Positions 37,783 through 46,933 of a stretch of 64,000 nt of DNA are shown here, piece after piece; within the stretch, counting starts at the first letter, position 1, and every line of letters begins with the position of its first letter. This stretch comes from Lumbricus terrestris. Taxonomy: Eukaryota; Annelida; Clitellata; Crassiclitellata; Lumbricidae. The stretch is taken from the NCBI GenBank assembly GCA_949752735.1, contig OX457037.1, forward strand, positions 34,603,956-34,667,955, written 5' to 3'. The position numbers were made by a program, and so were the translations under genes. The notes beneath the pieces were generated by a model. That model did not search any database, was not told the origin of the DNA, and saw only the letters and a list, made by a program, of their open reading frames with translations.

Positions 37783-38885
37783 TGTAGCGTATTAAATCGC
37801 TATTATCTATCAAACTAACTTGTCTGATATTATATGTTAATTCTAAGTAGGAGTTAAGCTAGATAATTTAGTCGGCGTATCTAGATTAATAATTTGGCGT
37901 CTAGTGGATTAGTAACTAGGAGACCACGAATTTTGCGTATATGAGCGAGGCAGTCATAGTGACGTCAAGCGGTTACTACGGACGCTACGCAAGCGAAAAC
38001 ATTTGCATCGACGCGTAACCAATAAAAAGCATCGAAATGAGCTTAACGGTCGGAATTGAATGGAAACAGCCACGTCATTGAAATTCAACATAAACGGTTG
38101 ATTCCTTACATGAACATTGAGAAAGATGGTTGCTCAGTTGTGTCTGGCAATTCATTTGAAGTTTATTCAATGGTGAGGATGAGGATTATGCTCGTATCTG
38201 GTTGTAAAACAGTACGAGGCATTCGTGTGAGAGTAGAGGCGATTTAGAAGTTCAAAGTTGCGAACTCTAACGTCCGTGAAGTCTACATTGTGATTGTGAC
38301 GGTTGGTGAGACGTTATTTCGTGTGTAGAGAAACGATTTTGGGCTCGTTGTCTCTGGTTGACATTTCAAGGTCATTTTCAATTGGGAAGGAAATTCTCAT
38401 TGATTGGAGTATGATAATTTGATGCTATGGATGTATTGAATATTGTCTCGTCTGGTATTCGATCTGGATTCCACCGCTTGGCAGTATCTCATCATCCTAT
38501 TCAAATATAGCACTGGGTTGCTTATCTTCATACAGTAAATCTACAGGGAATCTGCAGAACTATTTCTTCAAATATAGCACTGGGTTGCTTATCTTCATAC
38601 AGTGAATCTACAGAGAATCTGCAGAACTATTTCAAGGCCGTTTTACACTAAAGAAACGATATGTCATATATCTCAACTGTGGAGCACAGATAAGCATTTA
38701 GTTAAATATAATTAGTGATACGCCAAATAAGTAAATAGGAACATTGCGTAATTGTATTGTTTATTTAACAATTTTCGATTATATTATACATTTATAAAGA
38801 ATTGGTTTCCTCTTTGAACAGATCATTTAAATGCAGTACATTTTCAATTACCCGCTAAAATAAGCTTAAAAACGGAGACGTTACA
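37783..38885 (+). repeat. 5' LTR (1103 bp)
   Basis: Begins TGTAGCGTATTAAATC and ends GAGACGTTACA. It matches the 3' LTR throughout my reading, apart from a 4-base difference at the very end. It contains a 67-bp direct duplication (38500-38633). The CCAATAAAAAG block near 38020-38030 may belong to promoter or polyadenylation signals. Confidence 0.95.
38500..38633 (+). repeat. 67-bp tandem duplication inside the LTR
   Basis: Two copies of a unit starting TTCAAATATAGCACTGGG and ending CAGAACTATTTC, differing at two positions. The same pair recurs in the 3' LTR (about 45004-45137). Confidence 0.95.
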
Positions 38886-38887
38886 AA

Positions 38888-38905
38888 TGGGGGCTCGTCC
38901 GGGAT
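38888..38905 (+). promoter_or_regulatory. primer binding site, tRNA-Pro type
   Basis: TGGGGGCTCGTCCGGGAT, starting two bases after the 5' LTR, is complementary to the 3' end of tRNA-Pro. The same primer site is well known from gammaretroviruses. Confidence 0.9.
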
Positions 38906-39217
38906 AAAATTGACAATATTATTGTTGATTAGATTGAACTTTACTGACATTTATATTGAAGAGACAAAGCTAATTAAAATGACGATCTATTTGGAAATTG
39001 TTAAGCATAGCGCAACGCGCATGTATAGATTTTAAGCATTAGAGTCGGTGCGATAATCCTTATTGCTTAACATATACCAGAGATTGTATCACGTTAAGAG
39101 GGAACACTAGTGTGACGCTTAATAATTTTAATAATTATTATAAGTGAGTGTGAAATTGTATAGCGCATAGTTTAGCTTTAAATTTATTACTACTTAACCA
39201 AAAGTGAGTAAGTAAGA

Positions 39218-39832
39218 ATGTCAATCACAGACTGGCAACAGTGGTTGGATATGGGACGTTCATTCTCATTGGAAGGTGAAGAGCTGAAGGCGTTTGTCAG
39301 AGACAGACAGAACGAATTCAGACAGCAGAGGGCGGATGAACGAGAAGAGAAAAAGGAAAGTGAGCTACGTGCAGCTGTAGAAGCTAAGGCTAATAGAGAG
39401 GCAGAATCAGCGCGTGAAGCGGCTAAGTTAGCTGATACCAAAGCAGCCAGAGAGAATGAATTGGAGCTAGCGCGAGAAGCGACTAGGTTAGCCGAAACTA
39501 AAGCAGTTAGAGAAAAAGAAATAGAAATGGCGAGGATGGCTGACGCGAGACTTATACGTGAAGCAGAGATGAACGAGGCGAGGCTTGCAAGAGAAGCGAA
39601 TGAAGCTTTAGAGCATAAGAGACTCGAGATTCAAGCGAGAATGAGAGAAATAGAATCGAGAGATGGACGAAACAGAGATGATGGAGATTCTTATATGACG
39701 ATGGGTGACAACCACCAAGGAAACCAAAGTCATAAGGGAATGAAGAATATTAAATTCCCAATATTTAACGAGGCAAAGGACTGTCTTGATGCGTATCTTC
39801 TTAGATTTGAGCGTACGTGTACGACGTATTAG
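39218..39832 (+). CDS. gag N-terminal part, ended by an in-frame TAG
   Basis: The 204-residue product starts MSITDWQQWLDMGRSFSLEG. Residues about 25-150 are a long charged coiled coil rich in Ala, Glu and Arg, with repeated AREA and LAET motifs. The last part (KFPIFNEAKDCLDAYLLRFE) looks like the start of the capsid-like region of metazoan gypsy gag. A TAG at 39830-39832 ends it. The next codons continue in the same frame into the large downstream frame, so the two probably derive from one gag-pol frame. Whether the stop is a mutation or is read through cannot be told from sequence. Confidence 0.85.
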   Translation: MSITDWQQWLDMGRSFSLEGEELKAFVRDRQNEFRQQRADEREEKKESELRAAVEAKANREAESAREAAKLADTKAARENELELAREATRLAETKAVREKEIEMARMADARLIREAEMNEARLAREANEALEHKRLEIQARMREIESRDGRNRDDGDSYMTMGDNHQGNQSHKGMKNIKFPIFNEAKDCLDAYLLRFERTCTTY

Positions 39833-39856
39833 ATACCGAGAGATGTATGGTCGCTG

Positions 39857-42800
39857 ATGCTAGCGCGACATCTAGAGTCGAAAGCATTAGAAGTGTACCA
39901 GCGTTTGTCGGCTGAAGAAACACAAGACTACGATTGTTTAAAGAAGCATCTCTTGAAAAGATTCCAATTGACAGAAGGAGGGTATCGTAACAAGTTTAAG
40001 ACTAGCAAGATGGAACAAGGAGAAACTCCTTCAAATTTCATTTACAGATTGCAACGATATTTGCAGCAATGGTTGCTACAAGCTGGATTTGAGCAGACCT
40101 ACGAAGGAATCGAGGATCTACTGTTAAAAGATCACTTTTTCCTCACTTGTAGTAACGAGTTGAGGATGTTCATTAAAGAGAAAGGAAAAATGAGCTTAAA
40201 AGACACATTGACGTGTGCAGAATCTTACATCGAAGCTCATGGGTACAGATATGCAGAGAATTCTGTAAAACCTCAAGGGAGATTCAATAATGACAGAGGT
40301 AATGGAAAGCCATTTGAAGAGAAATCGAGAGAGAAATTCCAAGGAAACATGAACAGAGGAAGAGTCGAAACGCGACAGAACAAAGAGACAAATCACAGTG
40401 GAAATGTGAATAGAGGATTTAGTAGAGATAGAGAGCAGGCAGCGGAACACAAGATAACTTGTTTTGCATGCGGTAAGGTAGGTCATAAAGCATATGATTG
40501 TGTGAACAAAACTAAAGGGTTTGTTAAACACACAGCTGCAGCAGTACAGATTTACGAGAATAGGGCGTACAGGGCTGTACAGACAAATGAAAATACGAAA
40601 TCGAATGAAATTGACAGAACAGTAGAACGCCAGGATAGGAAAGGTAAAGAAGAAGTACCGAAACATATGGCAGCAAGTACGGTAGTTACGGAACGGAAAG
40701 ATGGTTGCATTGACATTGAAAGTATAGACGAATGTCAAGCGAAGGTCAATGGCGTAGACGCCAATTGTCTTTACGATTCTGGAGCGAGTACATGTATCGT
40801 GAGGAGATCGCTAATCAAGGATAGTGATTTGACTGGGAAGGAAACGCACTGCATCCTAGTTGATGGGAGCTTAAGGTGTTTTCCTACAGCCAATGTAAAC
40901 ATTGAGAGCGAGTATTTTACTGGTGAAGTTGAGGCAATGGTTATGGATGAACCAGTAAAGCCGATAATTATTGGACGCGTGAGAGGGTTAAAATATACAG
41001 TAACGAATGAGAACACGGATGAAAATATAATTAATTGTGACAAAGGAGAGAAAGTGAATGAGACGATTATGAGTGAGAAACAAGAAAAAGTTGAGTATAA
41101 AGGAATACTCAAGAGAAATGTGAATGCTAATTCACGTTGGCAAGATGCCAAGAAGACAGTAAGATTTGAGAGTGATGAAATGAGCACGGAATATGATGAC
41201 GTAATAGAGAAAGTTGGAAGTGATGACGTCATGAACAGTGACGCACATCAAACGACAGCAGCGATAGAAACGAGAGCTGAGTCGAAGAAAGTGGTGAAAT
41301 ATAAACCACTCAAGGTCACAGAAATGCCCGACCTGAATATAACCACAAAAGAAATAAAGGAATTACAGAAGACAGATGAAACATTGAAGAGTTACTGGGA
41401 TAAAGCATCTGAGTGGAATGGCGATGAGAAGAGTACAGAAAAAGTGCTGTACGTAAAGAAAGATGGATTGTTGTACCGGAGATGGAAGGAAGTATTGAAA
41501 GATGAAGCGAAGTGGCAGTTGATGGTTCCGAAACAGTTGAGAAACAAAGTTCTAGCTGTAGCACATAACTCGCTACTGTCAGCTCATCTAGGCATGAAGA
41601 AGACTCATGATAAAATTGTGAATGAATTTTATTGGCCAGGGATAAATCAAGAAGTTCGGCGATATATATTAAGTTGTGATGTATGCCAGAAAGCAGTGGA
41701 TAAGAAAGTGAACTACAAGGCACCGATGGGACATCTTCCAGTGCTGGATGTGCCGTTCAAGCATGTCTGTGTGGACATCATAGGAGCCATAGAGCCAATG
41801 TCTATGAGAGGATATCGTTATGTATTAACGATTATCGACTTAAGCACCAGGTATCCTGAAGCGATACCGTTGAAAGGAATAAGTACCGAGGAAGTGGCGG
41901 AAGCCTTGTTTAACTTTTACTGTCGGATGGGCGTACCACAAAGAATTCATACAGATAGAGGAAGCCAATTTACGTCAGAACTAATGGCCGAAGTAAACAA
42001 AATGTTGTTGATCAAGCACACGATGACAAGTCCGTACCACGCGATGGGAAACGGTTGTGTAGAACGTCTTAATGGAACGATTAAGACTACACTGAGAAAA
42101 CTGATAGGTGAACAAGTAAAAGAGTGGGACAGGTACTTGGCACCACTACTTTTCGCATTACGAGATACTGTACACGAGAGCCACGGATACACGCCTTTCG
42201 AATTAATCTTCGGAAGATCATGTAGAGGTCCGGTACAGATATTGAAGGAACTGTGGACAAATGAAAAAGTGGAAGACGAGGTGAAGGATGTGTACACATA
42301 TATGACAGATCTACGAGAACGTATAGAGGAAACATGTAACATGGCGCAGAAAGCAATTCACAAAGCTAATGCGAAGAACAAGAAATACTACGATAGAAAG
42401 GCACGATATAGAAAACTGGAGATAGGTGATAAAGTACTATTGTTACTGCCGAGTTGTAATAATAAGATGCTTGTTAAATGGCAAGGACCATTTGTTGTCA
42501 GAGGGAAAATCGGAGATTACGATTACAAAATTGAGGTTGATGGTGGAAAACTGAAAACATACCACATTAACATACTGAAGAAATACTACGAGAGGAGTGA
42601 AGAAGAATTGTCAGGTTCTGAGACAATAGCATATGTGTCAGCTATTGTACATGATGGTAGAGAAGGTGAAGACGAAGAGGAGGAGATATTAAACCTGTAT
42701 GTCAGTAAGCAAACTGAGACTTACAAGGATGTTGATATTAATCCCCAATTAGAAGATGAACAGAGAGGTGAATTAGAGAAATTACTGAGAGAATATCAAG

Positions 42801-44125
42801 ACATATTTACAGATAAACCAGGAAGAACTGACATGGTGAAACACGAGATTCATCTTACGAGTGATGAACCTGTTAGGATGAAAGCATATCCAACACCGTA
42901 TCATCTACAGTCTGAAATTGATAAGGAAATTGAGATAATGTTAGAGAATGGGATAATAGAAAGATCAGAAGCAGCATACGCAGCACCGCTTGTTGTTGTT
43001 AAGAAGGCTGATGGAAGCAATAGACTTTGCTGCAACTATAAGCAATTGAACAAAGTGACAGTTTTTGATCCAGAGCCGATGATGTCAAACGAGGATATCT
43101 TCAATAAACTGAGTGGCAGCAAAATATATAGCAAGTTTGATTTTTGCAAAGGGTATTGGCAAATTCCAATGAGCGAAGAATCAAAAGATTATACGACTTT
43201 CATTTGTGCAAGTGGGTTGTATAAATTCAACGTTTTACCATTTGGATTGGTAAACAGTGCTTCAAGCTATAACAGACTGATAAGGAAGATTTTGCATAGA
43301 ACCGAGAATCTGGAGAGTTATGTTGATGACATACTAGCTCATACAGAAGGATGGACTAAACATATGAAGATTTTACGAGAATTTTTTCAAAGAGTGAGAG
43401 ATGCTCACCTGACTTTGAAACCAAAGAAATGTTCGTTAGGCTATGGGCGCATAGATTTCTTGGGTCATACGTTAAACAACGACGACATTAGTCCTAAAGG
43501 AGAATCGATAGATAAGATTGTGGAGATGCCACAACCGAAAACGAAGAAACAGATAAGAAGCTTTTTGGGAGCAATAAACTATTACAGAAAATTTATTCCT
43601 CATTGTGCTGAACTGATGGCACCATTAAGTGACTTGACAAAGAAGTCAGCAGCTAATAATGTTGATTGGAACGAGGAATTGGAAGAGAGTTTTAGTAAGC
43701 TGAAAGCAGCACTTGCTAAGACACCAATACTAAAGTTACCAAACTTGGAGAAGGAATTCGTGATTCAAACGGATGCATCAGGAAGAGGAATAGGTTGCGT
43801 CCTGATACAGCAGTATGAAGGGATAAACCACCCGATTGCATATGCGAGTAGGAAATTATTGGAAAGAGAGACGAGATATTCAGTTGAGGAGAGAGAATGT
43901 CTAGCGATAATGTGGGGAATTAGTCGGTTTGACAGGTACTTGTGTGGAAAACAGTTTGTGATAGAGACGGACCACTGCGGACTACAATACATGAAGGAAG
44001 GGAGAATGAGAAATGCGAGAGTCATGAGGTGGAGTCTAGCACTTCAAAATTATTGCTTTACGATACGATATATCAAGGGAAGCAATAATGTTATGTCTGA
44101 TTATTTGAGTAGAGGAATTACATAG
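39857..44125 (+). CDS. gag C-terminus, protease, integrase, RT and RNase H polyprotein
   Basis: One uninterrupted frame of 1422 codons, counted from the first ATG after the amber stop. Rough residue positions: capsid-like region 1-140; CCHC zinc knuckle CFACGKVGHKAYDC at 202-215; aspartic protease YDSGAS at 306-311; integrase H2C2 finger about 568-612 and DDE core about 640-740 (VDIIGAI, HTDRGSQF, VERLNG), followed by a WQGPFVV C-terminal module; reverse transcriptase about 1000-1240 with catalytic YVDDIL near 1154; RNase H from about 1303 (QTDASGRG) to ETDHCGL near 1373. Integrase lies before RT, unlike ordinary Ty3/gypsy elements. No envelope or chromodomain seen. The catalytic motifs are all intact. 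Confidence 0.95.
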   Translation: MLARHLESKALEVYQRLSAEETQDYDCLKKHLLKRFQLTEGGYRNKFKTSKMEQGETPSNFIYRLQRYLQQWLLQAGFEQTYEGIEDLLLKDHFFLTCSNELRMFIKEKGKMSLKDTLTCAESYIEAHGYRYAENSVKPQGRFNNDRGNGKPFEEKSREKFQGNMNRGRVETRQNKETNHSGNVNRGFSRDREQAAEHKITCFACGKVGHKAYDCVNKTKGFVKHTAAAVQIYENRAYRAVQTNENTKSNEIDRTVERQDRKGKEEVPKHMAASTVVTERKDGCIDIESIDECQAKVNGVDANCLYDSGASTCIVRRSLIKDSDLTGKETHCILVDGSLRCFPTANVNIESEYFTGEVEAMVMDEPVKPIIIGRVRGLKYTVTNENTDENIINCDKGEKVNETIMSEKQEKVEYKGILKRNVNANSRWQDAKKTVRFESDEMSTEYDDVIEKVGSDDVMNSDAHQTTAAIETRAESKKVVKYKPLKVTEMPDLNITTKEIKELQKTDETLKSYWDKASEWNGDEKSTEKVLYVKKDGLLYRRWKEVLKDEAKWQLMVPKQLRNKVLAVAHNSLLSAHLGMKKTHDKIVNEFYWPGINQEVRRYILSCDVCQKAVDKKVNYKAPMGHLPVLDVPFKHVCVDIIGAIEPMSMRGYRYVLTIIDLSTRYPEAIPLKGISTEEVAEALFNFYCRMGVPQRIHTDRGSQFTSELMAEVNKMLLIKHTMTSPYHAMGNGCVERLNGTIKTTLRKLIGEQVKEWDRYLAPLLFALRDTVHESHGYTPFELIFGRSCRGPVQILKELWTNEKVEDEVKDVYTYMTDLRERIEETCNMAQKAIHKANAKNKKYYDRKARYRKLEIGDKVLLLLPSCNNKMLVKWQGPFVVRGKIGDYDYKIEVDGGKLKTYHINILKKYYERSEEELSGSETIAYVSAIVHDGREGEDEEEEILNLYVSKQTETYKDVDINPQLEDEQRGELEKLLREYQDIFTDKPGRTDMVKHEIHLTSDEPVRMKAYPTPYHLQSEIDKEIEIMLENGIIERSEAAYAAPLVVVKKADGSNRLCCNYKQLNKVTVFDPEPMMSNEDIFNKLSGSKIYSKFDFCKGYWQIPMSEESKDYTTFICASGLYKFNVLPFGLVNSASSYNRLIRKILHRTENLESYVDDILAHTEGWTKHMKILREFFQRVRDAHLTLKPKKCSLGYGRIDFLGHTLNNDDISPKGESIDKIVEMPQPKTKKQIRSFLGAINYYRKFIPHCAELMAPLSDLTKKSAANNVDWNEELEESFSKLKAALAKTPILKLPNLEKEFVIQTDASGRGIGCVLIQQYEGINHPIAYASRKLLERETRYSVEERECLAIMWGISRFDRYLCGKQFVIETDHCGLQYMKEGRMRNARVMRWSLALQNYCFTIRYIKGSNNVMSDYLSRGIT

Positions 44126-44273
44126 TACTTAAATATATCAGTAATGTATTATAATAATGTAGATAAGAAGTTCAGTAATGTTGTATTGTTGTGTAAGATA
44201 GAATAAGGAAGTTGATAGAAATTTAGTTGATAGATAATTAGGTGAGATTGTAAAGCCTGATTACAGACTTTTG

Positions 44274-44282
44274 AAGGAGGGG
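44274..44282 (+). promoter_or_regulatory. polypurine tract
   Basis: AAGGAGGGG just upstream of the 3' LTR, in the position expected for plus-strand priming. Four bases (TATT) separate it from the LTR. Confidence 0.8.
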
Positions 44283-44286
44283 TATT

Positions 44287-45393
44287 TGTAGCGTATTAAA
44301 TCGCTATTATCTATCAAACTAACTTGTCTGATATTATATGTTAATTCTAAGTAGGAGTTAAGCTAGATAATTTAGTCGGCGTATCTAGATTAATAATTTG
44401 GCGTCTAGTGGATTAGTAACTAGGAGACCACGAATTTTGCGTATATGAGCGAGGCAGTCATAGTGACGTCAAGCGGTTACTACGGACGCTACGCAAGCGA
44501 AAACATTTGCATCGACGCGTAACCAATAAAAAGCATCGAAATGAGCTTAACGGTCGGAATTGAATGGAAACAGCCACGTCATTGAAATTCAACATAAACG
44601 GTTGATTCCTTACATGAACATTGAGAAAGATGGTTGCTCAGTTGTGTCTGGCAATTCATTTGAAGTTTATTCAATGGTGAGGATGAGGATTATGCTCGTA
44701 TCTGGTTGTAAAACAGTACGAGGCATTCGTGTGAGAGTAGAGGCGATTTAGAAGTTCAAAGTTGCGAACTCTAACGTCCGTGAAGTCTACATTGTGATTG
44801 TGACGGTTGGTGAGACGTTATTTCGTGTGTAGAGAAACGATTTTGGGCTCGTTGTCTCTGGTTGACATTTCAAGGTCATTTTCAATTGGGAAGGAAATTC
44901 TCATTGATTGGAGTATGATAATTTGATGCTATGGATGTATTGAATATTGTCTCGTCTGGTATTCGATCTGGATTCCACCGCTTGGCAGTATCTCATCATC
45001 CTATTCAAATATAGCACTGGGTTGCTTATCTTCATACAGTAAATCTACAGGGAATCTGCAGAACTATTTCTTCAAATATAGCACTGGGTTGCTTATCTTC
45101 ATACAGTGAATCTACAGAGAATCTGCAGAACTATTTCAAGGCCGTTTTACACTAAAGAAACGATATGTCATATATCTCAACTGTGGAGCACAGATAAGCA
45201 TTTAGTTAAATATAATTAGTGATACGCCAAATAAGTAAATAGGAACATTGCGTAATTGTATTGTTTATTTAACAATTTTCGATTATATTATACATTTATA
45301 AAGAATTGGTTTCCTCTTTGAACAGATCATTTAAATGCAGTACATTTTCAATTACCCGCTAAAATAAGCTTAAAAACGGAGACGTTATATACA
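44287..45393 (+). repeat. 3' LTR (1107 bp)
   Basis: Starts TGTAGCGTATTAAATC and ends GACGTTATATACA, against GACGTTACA in the 5' LTR. No other difference was found on reading both. High identity between LTRs points to a recent insertion. Confidence 0.95.
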
Positions 45394-46555
45394 GTTTAAA
45401 CCAGCTTTCAATAATGATAAGAACGTCTGGAGAAAAAGAAATCATATCAGCTCTCAGCTGATCTATTGCGTGGGGTTTAGCAAGGCTTGTAGGATTTAAC
45501 AGTAGGACGGAAGGATGATCAGCGTTCGTAGCAGCTGTCATACGTGTGTGGCTCGCAAGAGGTATCACAGTTTCATTTCGTAATGGTCGAAGATTCGATG
45601 CGATGCCATAACAACGTCCCTTGAGATGATGGCCTCGAATACGATCTCGTCCTCGTCCCATTATGACAGCAGGCCTAGGTATGTGGTAAGTTTGATTAAG
45701 ATTAATGTAAACAGATGCATCTTTAAGTGCCGGATCAGGATCCTCAACTTTGAACTCTCGAGGACCAAGGTAGGTATTTTGATAGTGGCGCGCGCGATGG
45801 CGTTGTCCACCACGTGACCCACGGTAATGTAACAAGCCACAGGCTGCGATTCTTTCTAGAAGATCGTAGCCAACCGTCCCGCGTACGCCAGAGGAACTCC
45901 TCGAGGCGAACAGCTCTTCTCGCGTATACGTAATCATAAGGGGGATCCATAGATGACGTCATCAAAAACTATGCGTAAACCATGTGGCCAAAAGACGTCA
46001 GCCGGAACTACTTTCATCAAAAACCGATGACTGCAGGAAATTCGCGTGAATGACGTGGCGAAAAACAAGTGTAGTTCTAAATGCTTTCAATTTTTACACA
46101 GAATTAGAGCATTATGTAGTTCTTTGAAATAGAATGATGAAATCCTTTAAAATGATTTTTCAAAAAGGTTCTTCCAGCTCCGATATTTTCGTAGTAGGGA
46201 GAAGACTCGTATCAGTAGCAACATAAAGGTCCGAGAAAAGACCGATCGACCGATATAAAACTTATCCAGTTTATGAATAATGAATCCAACAATCTTTAAA
46301 CTACCTTGAAAAACGAATGCAGCAACTTGAATGGAAACAAAGTAATCCACTGCAAAAATTTACGTTAATAGTATAAACGAAAAACTATGAATTAAACCAG
46401 AGAGCTGGTAAAAGTGGCAGCCAAAACACGGCGCCGTGATACATAAAAAGTGTTTAATTAAAAGTGTTGACTTTAGGCCTAAGCTTATAGGCTATGTTTC
46501 CGTGCCAATGACCAAAACCCCGGTTAAACAAGCGGTTTCACTGATCGTTGCGCTT

Positions 46556-46588
46556 CTACAATACAATACAATACAATACAATACAATT
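46556..46588. repeat. (ACAAT)n microsatellite
   Basis: Short run of CAATA units. At the matching place near 59829 the second duplicate has related sequence (TTATAGTCCACTATAATTA) but no array, so it expanded after duplication. Confidence 0.8.
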
Positions 46589-46876
46589 AAGGCTTCAAGA
46601 ATGTTGCTCTGCCCGCAGTGCCCGGAACTTTTATGGGGCATAAATTACCATCAGCGCTGGTTGTAGAGATTGTTTGCCTACGAGTCTACGACTGCCATGG
46701 CTATGCTCTGGTTTATGGAAAAGTCTGACACCTCTGCTACATCCCAATTATTTTTATTTACTGCTCAGTTGATATAGTGATGCTCCCCGTTTGAATGTTT
46801 GCTTCGCCTTTTTAGATTTCGCGTGTGAATCGTCCTAGCCCGAATTTAAATATCCAGCGTATGAGAACTATAGCGC

Positions 46877-46883
46877 TATAAAA
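46877..46883 (+). promoter_or_regulatory. candidate TATA box, sphingomyelinase copy 1
   Basis: TAGCGCTATAAAAC is kept in both gene copies, 51-75 bp before the ATG, while the sequence around it has drifted. TATAAAA fits a core promoter element. There is no transcript evidence. Confidence 0.45.
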
Positions 46884-46933
46884 CTAGTGAAATACTATCA
46901 CTTAAGTTTCGTTTGCGGAAAATAAACACAAAC

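Larger units (their letters stand above)
37783..45393 (+). mobile_element. Ty3/gypsy-type LTR retrotransposon, Gmr1-like gene order
   Basis: A 7.6-kb element inserted into the LINE endonuclease region. GTTTA is duplicated at 37778-37782 and 45394-45398. LTRs start TGTAGCG and end in CA. A primer site follows the 5' LTR, and a purine tract lies about 4 bases before the 3' LTR. Gag, protease, integrase, reverse transcriptase and RNase H appear in that order, with no envelope gene. The RT and RNase H look like Ty3/gypsy, but integrase precedes RT as in Ty1/copia; this order is known for the Gmr1 group. One amber stop interrupts gag. Confidence 0.93.
35325..45937 (-). pseudogene. LINE ORF2: endonuclease plus reverse transcriptase, disrupted
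   Basis: Endonuclease pieces: LLNPTSLAKP and DVLIIIESWFK before the LTR insertion; GYTLFRRDRLGRRGGG, IILAGDFNQLP and DRIYASG after it. Reverse transcriptase: ADFRPISITPVLCRMLEK, RVISLDFSRAFDTV, IIQGSGLGPADF and KYADDSYVLIP (catalytic YADD). The endonuclease frame ends in TAA at 37041-37043, exactly before the RT half, and that half continues in the same frame. With the LTR insertion this makes the copy inactive. An N-terminal segment (YTREELFASRSSS) precedes the endonuclease. The clade within the Jockey/CR1/L2 supergroup is not settled. Confidence 0.85.
35118..45965 (-). mobile_element. LINE (CR1/L2 supergroup), split by an LTR element
   Basis: The minus-strand non-LTR retrotransposon has its 3' end at 35118, marked by a TTAC repeat tail (35118-35136 read in reverse). 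Its protein runs from 45937 to 45399, is broken by the LTR element at 37783-45393, and resumes at 37777 down to 35325. The 5' end lies somewhere between 45965 and about 46500, where similarity to the second sphingomyelinase flank resumes. About 3 kb of LINE is present. Confidence 0.85.

Noticed and set aside
38056..38247. 63-codon open frame in each LTR (also 44560-44751)
   Set aside because: It is identical in both copies because the LTRs are identical. It matches no known domain and lies where LTR regulatory sequence is expected.
40196..42356. Minus-strand open frames inside the gag-pol region
   Set aside because: They are shadows of the plus-strand polyprotein, which carries all the recognisable domains.
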